From NCBI GenBank assembly GCA_016291185.1, contig JAEFAI010000008.1:1-64000 (forward strand): DNA of 64,000 nucleotides, read 5' to 3'. This document shows positions 52,485 to 60,675 of the stretch, in pieces. The translations under genes and the position numbers were made by a program. The stretch is from Bacteroidales bacterium (GTDB lineage Bacteria > Bacteroidota > Bacteroidia > Bacteroidales > UBA932). Below the pieces are notes generated by a model. The model was not told the origin of the DNA. It saw nothing but the letters and a program-made list of their open reading frames with translations, and made no database searches. Each line of letters opens with the position of its first letter. Position 1 is the first letter of the stretch.

Positions 52485-52975
52485 ACCTCTTTTTTGCCAA
52501 TTTCTCGAGCGGGGACACCAACCACTGTGACGCCGGGCGTCAAAACATCTTTGACAACCACAGCGCCGGCGCCGATTCGCACATTGTCAGCGATCCGGAT
52601 GCCGCCGATAATCTGAGCGTTCTGCCCAATATCCACGTTGTCTCCGATGACGGGGGAGTCGTCGGGGTAGCCGCCGTCGCTGCCGATGCAGCAGTTGCCG
52701 TGGATGATACAGCCCTTGCCGATGCGGGCTTTCGGATTCACGATCACAGAACCGAAATGCTCTAGGTGCAGGTCCTCGGCGAAGCATCCCGCACTGATGA
52801 TGAAGCCCAGCCGGGAGCCGAGGCGGTTCTTGCGCCTACGATACCAGAAGCAGAGCAGTTTGTTCGGCGTGGTAAAGGTGTATTTCTCCTCTTGACGAAG
52901 AAAACGTAGGTACCGCTTGATGTAGTACATCTCGGGGCGGATCCACCATTCGAGGAATCGTTCTTTCAGGGTCAT
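52481..52975 (-). CDS. Hexapeptide-repeat O-acetyltransferase (CysE/LacA-like)
   Basis: 164 aa. After an N-terminal helical segment of about 60 residues the left-handed beta-helix appears as hexapeptide turns (IVNPKARIGKGCIIHGNCCIG, VIGDNVDIGQNAQIIGGIRIADNVRIGAGAVVVKDV), ending PGVTVVGVPAREIG as in serine or sugar O-acetyltransferases. It is a soluble trimeric acetyl-CoA enzyme that probably acetylates a sugar of the repeat unit. Confidence 0.9.
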   Translation of the reverse strand: MTLKERFLEWWIRPEMYYIKRYLRFLRQEEKYTFTTPNKLLCFWYRRRKNRLGSRLGFIISAGCFAEDLHLEHFGSVIVNPKARIGKGCIIHGNCCIGSDGGYPDDSPVIGDNVDIGQNAQIIGGIRIADNVRIGAGAVVVKDVLTPGVTVVGVPAREIGKKEV

Positions 52976-52979
52976 GGGC

Positions 52980-54062
52980 TTATGAATATGATGGCTTTAT
53001 TATTCGGTTGCCGGTCAGCAGGGCCGTGGTGCGGGGGATCAGCCGTTCCATCAGGAAGAGCAGTCCCAGACAGATTCCGACAGCTAGCGCCGGCGTCAGG
53101 AAAAACTCCACGCAGGGCCAGAAAGCTCCGCTGTTAGGCAGGAGAGTATAGGCCAGCGGTCGGGCGAAGTTGTGCAGAATTAGGATTTCGTGGGCAGCGA
53201 AAATAAAGAAACTGCTCCGGGCCAGGAAGGGATGGACACGTATCCGATCTTGCTGCAGTAGATGTGCGGTCGCACAAAAAGCGGCCGCAATACCGCAGAA
53301 CAAGAACAAATTCTTGGCCAGACGCCGCCAGTATTCATTGTCAAACAAGGTGCACAGTGCAATCAGGAAAACCACTGAGAATAAGTAAAAAACGACTCTT
53401 CTGGGCCAAAGCGTTTCAACGACATTCTTGCGCTGCAGCTGGAACGCGCAGCCCGTGAGGTAGAAAACGAACCCTTCCGGAATAATGCCCGGCACAAACA
53501 GGAAGAAAACGGCAATCGCCAGAGCACCGAATCCCCGGGTCCAACGTAAAAACAGATGAATCAAGGGGGTGAGCAGGGTGAACAACATCAGATCCCGGAT
53601 GAACCAGAGCGGCGGGTCGCAAGGTGCGGAGCGCACGCCCAGCGGAATATCTCCGTTCGTGCCCCAGAACAAGCGGAGTCCGCCATTGTTGAGGAAATGC
53701 TCTTGCAGGCTGATCCCGTCTCCCTGGAGTCTTGCAAATCCCCAGTAAGCAAAGAATGCAATCAGGTTCCATAAGAGATAGGGGACCAGTAATGTCCTGC
53801 CCCGGCTCTTGATCTTGCGCGTCCATTCTCCCCAGGACCAATCCTGCAACTTGTTGAAGAACAGGTATCCGGAGATAAAGAAGAAGCAGGGGACTGCCAG
53901 GCGGCAAAGGCCCTCCTGGAAGACAATCAGGCACGTTCGAAGCGGTCCGGTGGCGTCATCCATCAGCGTCAGGCCGTGGTGCAGCATCACGACGGCAACC
54001 GCCATCGGGAAACGCAGGGCGTCAATGGCCTTTGATTGTAGGATTGTCCAGTCCTTCTGCAT
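52980..54062 (-). CDS. Acyltransferase family 3 membrane protein
   Basis: 360 aa with about ten helices: LRFPMAVAVVMLHHGLTLM with the catalytic-type His pair, LAVPCFFFISGYLFFNK, and PPLWFIRDLMLFTLLTPLIHL. It is the third acyltransferase-3 of the locus. It lies 4 bp before the hexapeptide acetyltransferase and 3 bp after a GT2 gene. Confidence 0.88.
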   Translation of the reverse strand: MQKDWTILQSKAIDALRFPMAVAVVMLHHGLTLMDDATGPLRTCLIVFQEGLCRLAVPCFFFISGYLFFNKLQDWSWGEWTRKIKSRGRTLLVPYLLWNLIAFFAYWGFARLQGDGISLQEHFLNNGGLRLFWGTNGDIPLGVRSAPCDPPLWFIRDLMLFTLLTPLIHLFLRWTRGFGALAIAVFFLFVPGIIPEGFVFYLTGCAFQLQRKNVVETLWPRRVVFYLFSVVFLIALCTLFDNEYWRRLAKNLFLFCGIAAAFCATAHLLQQDRIRVHPFLARSSFFIFAAHEILILHNFARPLAYTLLPNSGAFWPCVEFFLTPALAVGICLGLLFLMERLIPRTTALLTGNRIIKPSYS

Positions 54063-54065
54063 GAT

Positions 54066-55073
54066 CTACACGTGAGCGCGGAGTTTGTCAAACATGATCG
54101 TGGGAATTGCAATCCATTTGAAGGCAGTTGCAAAGTGAATCCCTCTACGAAGAGCCATTAACACTAAGGTTTTTCGGTACCCGTTTGTAGAATACAGCTT
54201 TATCCCATTCTGAAATGACATAAACAGACGATGGAATTCATGGTGGCTCAGTTTGTCCTCCTTTGCTTTCCAGAAAGCGTCAAACGCCAGCTCTAATACA
54301 AAATTGTAAAAGGATGGACCGTAAATATCCATGTTTGGCTCCAGCTCGTTAATCAAAACCTGATAAGAATCAGCCGTTCGTTTGAAAATGGTCTTTCTAT
54401 CGAGGATTTTGGAAAGGGAAACGGGATTGACAGCATCGTCATAGTGTATTAACACCTTATCTAAGTGGCTGATTATTAGGTTGTCATTATGCCTAATGCT
54501 GCGATTTAATAAACATGTTAAAAAGAAACGGTCTTCCGCCAGTTGTAAATACTGCGGGAACCGCAAATCATAGCGTTTGATCAGTTCTGTTCGGATGAGC
54601 CGATTCCATAGAGCTGATGTTTCCCATGAAAACATCCTTTTGATCAAAGCCTCCGCAGACAGGTCTTCTGCGAAATAGTCCATCTTGTGTGCCCCAGAAA
54701 GCGTAATCCTTTCGGCATCGCAAATGACGATATCTGCACAATCTGCTATCGCGGTATTATATAATAATTCATACGCCCGCGGTTCTGCATAATCATCAGC
54801 GTCAAGATGAATGAAGAAATCTCCGTGAATGTGCTCGTGCCCGAACTGGCGTGTCGCCGAGACGCCCTCATTTGTCTTGTGAAACACCAGATAACGGCTG
54901 TCCCGCATTGCGTATTCGTCCAAAATGGATGCGCTTTGGTCCGTGCTACCATCGTCAATACATAAAAACTCGATGTCTGACAGTGTTTGGGTAGCCAAGC
55001 TATCCAAACAACGGCGAAGAGTTTTCTCCGCATTATATACTGCCACGATGACCGAGACCTTAGGGTGTGCCAT
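54066..55073 (-). CDS. Family 2 glycosyltransferase
   Basis: 335 aa. The opening HPKVSVIVAVYNAEKTLRRCLDSLATQTLSDIEFL, DDGSTDQSASILDEYA and GDFFIHLDADDYAEP (DxDD) mark a metal-dependent inverting GT-A enzyme. The ATG shares a base with the pyruvyltransferase stop (TAATG near 55073). AT content appears higher here than in the core genes, as in the rest of 50.6-58.8 kb, a common sign of exchanged polysaccharide cassettes. Confidence 0.92.
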   Translation of the reverse strand: MAHPKVSVIVAVYNAEKTLRRCLDSLATQTLSDIEFLCIDDGSTDQSASILDEYAMRDSRYLVFHKTNEGVSATRQFGHEHIHGDFFIHLDADDYAEPRAYELLYNTAIADCADIVICDAERITLSGAHKMDYFAEDLSAEALIKRMFSWETSALWNRLIRTELIKRYDLRFPQYLQLAEDRFFLTCLLNRSIRHNDNLIISHLDKVLIHYDDAVNPVSLSKILDRKTIFKRTADSYQVLINELEPNMDIYGPSFYNFVLELAFDAFWKAKEDKLSHHEFHRLFMSFQNGIKLYSTNGYRKTLVLMALRRGIHFATAFKWIAIPTIMFDKLRAHV

Positions 55074-56170
55074 TATATCGAACGTAAAAAACGAATTCCT
55101 TTTTGGCGCATTTGATCAAGTGCCGTTGAAACGATATCCCACGGAATATCAGGTCTTTCGATGGGGCTTGCGCCCAATTGCGTTTTGTCGAGCAGACGAT
55201 CTTCAAGATGAACTGTTTTCATGAGGGACTCGAAACGGGAGGCACCTCGCTCGCGATTGATAATGGAAAGAAACTCTTTCCTAAATAACAATGAAAAAAC
55301 GGTCCCGTGGAAAGAGTTGGTGACAACGAATCTTGCCCGAGAGATTCCCAAAATCCAGCTCTCTATGGAATCCACGCTGGTCACCCAATCGAAATTACCA
55401 ATGTAACGGATAGGTAACTTAAGCTGTTTGGAAAGATGATCAACGAAGGATCGCTCCGATTCATCTTGATCAAGAAAGAATGCTGCGATGTAGTCTTCAC
55501 ACTCATTCTGGGGCGCCGTGCATAACGCAAGGTAGTCATCCGCCGATAATAATAGCGTCGGGTCGGGCATGAGATCTGCCTGGACTCCAAGATGCTCTCG
55601 GCAGAGTGCTATTCCGGACTCCTCTCGGACGGAAATGGCGTCAAATTTATGAGCAAGCACCTGAAGACGCGTCGTAGTTGATTCATCCGCTTCCCAAGTG
55701 TCAACCCCAAAAGAGGCTGCATAAGCAATCCGTTTAACGGAGGATTCAGAAAGAAAGTCCAGATAGAAATTGGGCAGACAAGGCGAATAAACAGGCCGCC
55801 AGACCTGATCGCTTCCGACGACAAAGGCATCGAACTCCGGCAGTTCGTCTTGCGTGAGCGGGGGCTTTACGTTCAGGTGTTTGATGTTCTCGTTGATGAA
55901 ACGATTGAGCTCCCGAAAAGCATAGCGTGTTTGTGCCTCCGGGTCGCAATACACTATCCTTTTGTTGCCTTTTAAATATTTTGACAGGAAACGGCGAAGG
56001 GTTAAAACGATTTTCTTGGCCCCAGATGGCACCCACCAAGACGCTTGCGGAGAAAAACGCAGCGTGGTGACGTCGTGCCCCATGTCCTTCAAGACTCGCT
56101 GAAGAGCATATGCTTGAAGAATCCCTCCGTAGTTTGCCCCTAAGGGCTGTGTGAGAATACAAATCCTCAT
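55073..56170 (-). CDS. Polysaccharide pyruvyl transferase family protein
   Basis: 365 aa from the ATG at 56170, overlapping the ferredoxin-like gene stop by 4 bp and giving MRICILTQPLGANYGGILQAYALQ, the conserved start of this family. Later blocks are DAFVVGSDQVWRP, SEYIAYAASFG-like and RARFVVTNSFHGTVFSLLF. It transfers a ketal pyruvate from PEP onto a sugar, or a related group. Pairing with an F420-hydrogenase-beta-like protein is frequent in such loci. Confidence 0.92.
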   Translation of the reverse strand: MRICILTQPLGANYGGILQAYALQRVLKDMGHDVTTLRFSPQASWWVPSGAKKIVLTLRRFLSKYLKGNKRIVYCDPEAQTRYAFRELNRFINENIKHLNVKPPLTQDELPEFDAFVVGSDQVWRPVYSPCLPNFYLDFLSESSVKRIAYAASFGVDTWEADESTTTRLQVLAHKFDAISVREESGIALCREHLGVQADLMPDPTLLLSADDYLALCTAPQNECEDYIAAFFLDQDESERSFVDHLSKQLKLPIRYIGNFDWVTSVDSIESWILGISRARFVVTNSFHGTVFSLLFRKEFLSIINRERGASRFESLMKTVHLEDRLLDKTQLGASPIERPDIPWDIVSTALDQMRQKGIRFLRSI

Positions 56171-57309
56171 TCTATTCGTAGTTTGCGCAGGAGTCTTGCC
56201 CAAAGCCGCCTGACTCGGGTTTTCTTATTCTCGGTAGTATAATTCTGCAGGACTTTTGCCCCGTGTCTGCGGAATGCTCTCCAGAACAAGGCCCGCTCAA
56301 CGGGCTTATATGCCGGATAGATGATGGAAGGATTGCCTTTGATGGCGTCCTCGTAGCGGCTTTCTTTTAACTTGAGGTCAAGACCGGAAAGCAGTTGCTG
56401 GCCTTTGGCGGTGTACACAAGAATGAGCGATGTCCCTTTATCGTCAGACATATCCGGATGGATATTTTCGATACCCCAATAATCTCCCAGTGTCAAGTCG
56501 CTTCCGTGGTTGCCGCGGAATTGGCAAGAATAACACGACGGGCGGAGGATAAGATCGTTCAGATAGGCTTTCATGAAAGGGGTGTCTGTTGCTATAGTGT
56601 CCAAAAAGGATTCATCGTCTCGTCTGATAATCATTCTGTATTTGCTCCACCCTTCGCTTTTGTCTCGCATTGAAACCGTTGTTGGTTGTGCGCCGTTGGT
56701 GACGTCCTTCAGATATTCTTTCCAAACTTGAGGGCTAGGTGCCCCATGGCACACGACTGATACCAAAAATAGATTGTCGTCGTCTTTATGCTGGATATAA
56801 CCCCGCAACCCGGCAATTTGACAAGGGGTGCCGGTAAACAGGACTGGCCGATTTTCCCTCAGAAAACCATTCACTTGAGAATAAGCATCCCGCAAATCAC
56901 TTTGTGAATATTTGCTACCCCGAAAAGGAGTGATTCCTTCTTCTGTCTCGGAGTAGGAATGATAAACGGAAAAACTGTCGTCAAATCGGGCTCCAAAGAC
57001 CACTCCACCTTTATTTAGGATGGTCTTGGCAAGTTGAGAGAAGACGCCGCCGGATGAACTCTGAAACCGGGTCTCTTCGTCATTGGAAATAGCGGCAAAA
57101 CAGGCAATGGGCTCATCAGAGGGGTGGGCTATAAGGTTTAATTGAGGACAGGCTTTTTCGCAAAGATGACAGTTTACACAAGCGGACCGATTTACATTCG
57201 GATACAGAAAACCTTCCTCGTCCGCTACCATCGATATGCATTTCCCCGGACAGACCTCATAGCAGGCCTGGCATCCGCAACATGCTTTCTTGTCTTTGAT
57301 CTCTAACAT
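56167..57309 (-). CDS. Ferredoxin / F420-hydrogenase beta-subunit-like protein
   Basis: 380 aa. Two 4Fe-4S motifs lie at the N-terminus (CCGCQACYEVCPGKC, residues 10-24; CVNCHLCEKACP, residues about 44-55). The rest matches the coenzyme F420 hydrogenase/dehydrogenase beta-subunit C-terminal fold, with FQSSSGGVFSQLAKTILNKGGVVFGARF and VLFTGTPCQIAGLRGYI. Homologues are common next to pyruvyl transferases in capsule loci, and their redox reaction is not established. It overlaps the flippase stop by 7 bp. Confidence 0.9.
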   Translation of the reverse strand: MLEIKDKKACCGCQACYEVCPGKCISMVADEEGFLYPNVNRSACVNCHLCEKACPQLNLIAHPSDEPIACFAAISNDEETRFQSSSGGVFSQLAKTILNKGGVVFGARFDDSFSVYHSYSETEEGITPFRGSKYSQSDLRDAYSQVNGFLRENRPVLFTGTPCQIAGLRGYIQHKDDDNLFLVSVVCHGAPSPQVWKEYLKDVTNGAQPTTVSMRDKSEGWSKYRMIIRRDDESFLDTIATDTPFMKAYLNDLILRPSCYSCQFRGNHGSDLTLGDYWGIENIHPDMSDDKGTSLILVYTAKGQQLLSGLDLKLKESRYEDAIKGNPSIIYPAYKPVERALFWRAFRRHGAKVLQNYTTENKKTRVRRLWARLLRKLRIE

Positions 57310-58856
57310 GCCGAAGGTGTGGCTTCCTTCCCGAGGAACCGTTTTACATAGCCTTGTACAAGGCCACGTTCTTCCTTATTAAGGCCGATAGTGTATGCCG
57401 CCGCGCAAACGGAAAGAGTGCTCAAAACCAAGACCTCTATCAATCGCCAGATAGATGCCGGTTGAAGCCAAATCAGAACAAATGGAAGAACTGCAGCTAC
57501 AAGAGAAACGACGAATACACGCAGATAGACGTCGGTGAGGAACTTCTTCCACGGCAGGTCAATGAGGTCTTTTACCAGATATATCCGCACGAATAGGACG
57601 ATAAAATATACCAGGTTGAAAATGTGGTAGGACCATTCGACCGGAAGTCCCAACTTGAAGGCAATCCAGGTAAGTGGAAAAACGCCGATGGTACAAGCGC
57701 TGATGATAATCTGGTATTTCTTCAGGTTCCCGGTCGCCAACTGCGCCTTGACAAGGGGAGTGCCGAGAACGATAATCAATGCGGAAATGACGGAAAGGCG
57801 TGCAAACATGACGGCATGATCGGGAACGGTCTTAAGCCAGAGACGAAGGATAATGGGGGTCTCAGCCAGAACGGGGATAGCCATCAGTAACATTAGGTAA
57901 TATGAAAGTTTCGTCCCTCGAAAGATCAGCGAATGCATAGACTTTAAATCCCCTTCTGCATAGGTCTTTGTAATCTGCGGGGAGAGTGCGGTCATGAAAT
58001 TGAGCGAGAATTTGTTGACCAGCCCGAATACCCGGGTGGCCAGGCCCCGAGCCGTGTTCATGGCTACTCCGAAGAAGAAATTAACTAGCAGGGTAACACC
58101 TTGGCTGTTGACAATCCATGCGCTCTCTCCTAATAAGTGCCAGCCGGTGAATGCGCCCAATTCCTTAAGTAAGTGCTTGTCTAGTTTGCGTGTAAAATGG
58201 CACTCTTGATAATGTCGCTTGCAGTAAAACACATACATAGCGCGCATCAACAGGCTCGCTAGTAGATTGAATGAAGCATATAGGATGAGTTTGTCTGCCG
58301 GAAGGATGCGGATAAGCAAGACAATCAACAAAGCAATCACGGCATCGAAAATGGAGAAATACGCAAACACCTTCATGTCCTCGTGCGCCACGATTTCTGC
58401 TTCGAAAGGCACGTTGAACAATCCTAGCCCAAAAGTCGCGATGGAACACTGCAAAACCCAGAACGCTGCATCCATTCTTCCTTCCGGGAGGTTCATCTTG
58501 TTGTACAAGTACCAGACGCCGATAATCTCAATTAATATGGCGATGATGATGGCTAGAAGGATCTGAATAATGACGGCAGTGGAATACACCCTCCTGGATT
58601 CTTCATGATCCTTCTTCCCTAGAGAGAAAGTGACGAAACGGCTGATAGCCGTGGACAGCGAAGAGGATAGAATCGAGAACATGGCTACGACGCCACCCAC
58701 CACCTCGTACACGCCGAAGTCCTCGACGCCCAGTGTGTTGAGCACGACGCGGCTTGTGTATAAACTGATCAGCAGGATGAGAATCATCCGGCCGTAGAGG
58801 ATCAGCGTGTTCTTGGCGACGCGCTTGGAGCTGTAGTTCGTCGATTCCGTAGTCAA
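57303..58856 (-). CDS. Polysaccharide flippase (Wzx-like)
   Basis: 517 aa starting at TTG 58856, immediately after the outer-membrane-protein stop; the next ATG would remove part of TM1. About 12-14 helices are present, beginning NTLILYGRMILILLISLYTSRVVLNTLG, as in MATE/Wzx exporters. It flips the lipid-linked repeat unit. It precedes the modifying enzymes and glycosyltransferases of the operon. Confidence 0.9.
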   Translation of the reverse strand: MTTESTNYSSKRVAKNTLILYGRMILILLISLYTSRVVLNTLGVEDFGVYEVVGGVVAMFSILSSSLSTAISRFVTFSLGKKDHEESRRVYSTAVIIQILLAIIIAILIEIIGVWYLYNKMNLPEGRMDAAFWVLQCSIATFGLGLFNVPFEAEIVAHEDMKVFAYFSIFDAVIALLIVLLIRILPADKLILYASFNLLASLLMRAMYVFYCKRHYQECHFTRKLDKHLLKELGAFTGWHLLGESAWIVNSQGVTLLVNFFFGVAMNTARGLATRVFGLVNKFSLNFMTALSPQITKTYAEGDLKSMHSLIFRGTKLSYYLMLLMAIPVLAETPIILRLWLKTVPDHAVMFARLSVISALIIVLGTPLVKAQLATGNLKKYQIIISACTIGVFPLTWIAFKLGLPVEWSYHIFNLVYFIVLFVRIYLVKDLIDLPWKKFLTDVYLRVFVVSLVAAVLPFVLIWLQPASIWRLIEVLVLSTLSVCAAAYTIGLNKEERGLVQGYVKRFLGKEATPSAC

Positions 58857-59528
58857 TTACTTTCGAATCAGCGGGAGGTGGTAGATGACACCAAAGGACA
58901 ACTTGAAGGCAAAATCAACCGGGGATCCCGCTACCTGGCCGTCGTATCGGTCCAGAAAGGCCTCGGCGCCGAGGTCCAGGAACCAGCCGAAACCGCTCTT
59001 ATAGTCGATCTCGATGATGCCGCCCAGGCGGACGCCGGGGACGATATTGTACGCCTGGAGTTCCTGGAAGGGGTGTTCCACTTCGGTGAACCGATGGGTG
59101 AAGGCGCCGCCGAGACCGGCGTAGGTCTTGAGGTTGAACGGAATGTTGTATTCGGCCAAAGCGTTGTAGTTCAATGCTATGTCTGCAAACAGCTGGGCGG
59201 CGAAGTAATAGTACGGATAGAAGCCGCCGTAGGGGAGCATGGCGCCGGCGTTGTTGGCGTAGCTGCCGGAAATGCGCAGGTCCCAGGCGTCCGAGAAGTT
59301 GTAGCCGAAGGACGCGGCTGCGTGCCAGCAAAGCATATCCATGGCTTTGCCGTACTGACCGAAGGTTTGGATGTTGTCCGTGAGGAGGATGGCCGGGCCA
59401 CCCTGGAGCGAGAAATACCAGCGATAGCCGTGCTGGTACGGGGAATAACGGTCGGGGTACGGACGGGCCGACAAGGCCGTCACGCTCAGGGTCAAGGCTG
59501 CGAGTAGCAGCGCGATCTTGCGCATCAT
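58857..59528 (-). CDS. Outer membrane beta-barrel protein of unknown role
   Basis: 223 aa from the double ATG at 59528/59525; the longer frame lacks a signal. A signal peptide (MMRKIALLLAALTLSVTALSA) is followed by strand-rich sequence with alternating aromatic residues (YFSLQGGPAILL, AAASFGYNFSDAWDLRISGSYANN, FAFKLSFGVIYHL at the C-terminus), the look of a small porin-like barrel. It is the first gene after the operon promoter. A role in polymer export or surface attachment is possible but unproven. Confidence 0.75.
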   Translation of the reverse strand: MMRKIALLLAALTLSVTALSARPYPDRYSPYQHGYRWYFSLQGGPAILLTDNIQTFGQYGKAMDMLCWHAAASFGYNFSDAWDLRISGSYANNAGAMLPYGGFYPYYYFAAQLFADIALNYNALAEYNIPFNLKTYAGLGGAFTHRFTEVEHPFQELQAYNIVPGVRLGGIIEIDYKSGFGWFLDLGAEAFLDRYDGQVAGSPVDFAFKLSFGVIYHLPLIRK

Positions 59529-59629
59529 AATATGGAAGTCTCTGGTTTCTAGAATTTTACGGCTTCGCCGTCGGGCCTGCAGGTGCAGATCCGGGATGGA
59601 GATATGAAATGGAGGACCATTTCTAAAAA

Positions 59630-59661
59630 CAAATATATTTGTTTTCTGCTGAAAAAACAAA
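59630..59661 (-). promoter_or_regulatory. Promoter of the exopolysaccharide operon
   Basis: On the minus strand TTTG (59658-59661), 20-bp spacer, TATATTTG (59630-59637). The start would be near 59623, giving a leader of about 95 nt before the first gene, long enough for NusG-paralogue action. A TATATTTG on the plus strand overlaps it (59634-59641), so divergent transcription is possible. Confidence 0.65.
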
Positions 59662-59701
59662 CCAAAAATCCCTATCTTTACTACGGCTATTCTTCGCTGC
59701 T

Positions 59702-60673
59702 ATGTCCGTTGATTATTGGGAAACATTTATGTCGCTGCTTCGTGCGGGCCTGTGGGAGCAGGACCTGGAGCTGCCGTGCACGCCGGACGTGGACGCGTGG
59801 GAACTGGTGCTCTCGCTGGGCCGCGTACAGGCAGTAATGGGTTTGGTCGTGCGCGGAATTGCGCATTTGCCGGAGGAGCAACGCGACCTGGAGGAGCTTG
59901 AGCCGGTTCTGCAGGCCATCAAGGAGGCTTTGTCGCGTGCGAATCATACCTATGCGCGCGTGCAGGTGACGCTGTTCCAGATCCTGGCGGAGTCCCGGCT
60001 GCACCCGATCATTCAGAAGGGGAGCGAGGCGGCGAAGTATTACGCGGACCCGTCCGTCCGCCAGGTCGGCGACATCGACCTGTATCTTCCGCCAGAGGAA
60101 TTCAAACGTGCGCGGACGATCTTCCCGAAAGCAAGAAGGGCCTCGGACGGGGCCCTGGTGCTGGCTCGCGACCTGGTTGTGGTGGAAGTGCACCCGCGCT
60201 ATTACGACATTCATCGCCCGGCCAAGAAGCTGCCGGAGCCGGGCTCTCCCTGTGGGGAAATCCTCTTGCTGTCGGCCCATATTTTCAAGCACGTCATCGG
60301 ACACGGAGTGGGCTGCAAACAGCTCTGCGACCTGGCCATTGCGATAACCAGGCTGGACGGGAAATACGATAAAAACGAACTGCGCGCGGCCCTGAAATAT
60401 GCCGGCCTGCTGCGTTGGCATAACCTGGTCTGCTCGCTGTTGGTGTACGATTTTGGGCTCGATCTGATCTACTGCTTGCCGGACTTCGAGCCCGTGCGGA
60501 CGACATCGCTGCGCCGCATCGTCCAGCGCTCCGGCCGTTTCGGGAATCATCCCAAAACGAAAGCAGCCACCGCAAAGGCTTTCCTGCGGCGGCTGCCATT
60601 CTCGCTTTCTTATTGTCCCCGGGAGACGTTCGCTACCATCTGGGAGCTTATCGTCGGGAACTTGAGGAAATAA
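59702..60673 (+). CDS. Nucleotidyltransferase-fold protein (NTP_transf_5-like)
   Basis: 323 aa from the ATG at 59702. An upstream start at 59639 would fall inside the overlapping promoter elements. The pattern of a helical start (SVDYWETFMSLLRAGLW), PIIQKGSEAAKYYADPSVRQVGDIDLYL with a DxD pair (GDIDLYL), and ELHPRYYDIH-like strands with ILLLSAHIFKHVIGHGVGCKQLCDLAI matches the uncharacterised nucleotidyltransferase family often found near polysaccharide or peptide-modification genes. Its stop is 2 bp from the stop of the fimbrillin-LRR gene on the other strand. Confidence 0.75.
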   Translation: MSVDYWETFMSLLRAGLWEQDLELPCTPDVDAWELVLSLGRVQAVMGLVVRGIAHLPEEQRDLEELEPVLQAIKEALSRANHTYARVQVTLFQILAESRLHPIIQKGSEAAKYYADPSVRQVGDIDLYLPPEEFKRARTIFPKARRASDGALVLARDLVVVEVHPRYYDIHRPAKKLPEPGSPCGEILLLSAHIFKHVIGHGVGCKQLCDLAIAITRLDGKYDKNELRAALKYAGLLRWHNLVCSLLVYDFGLDLIYCLPDFEPVRTTSLRRIVQRSGRFGNHPKTKAATAKAFLRRLPFSLSYCPRETFATIWELIVGNLRK

Positions 60674-60675
60674 TG

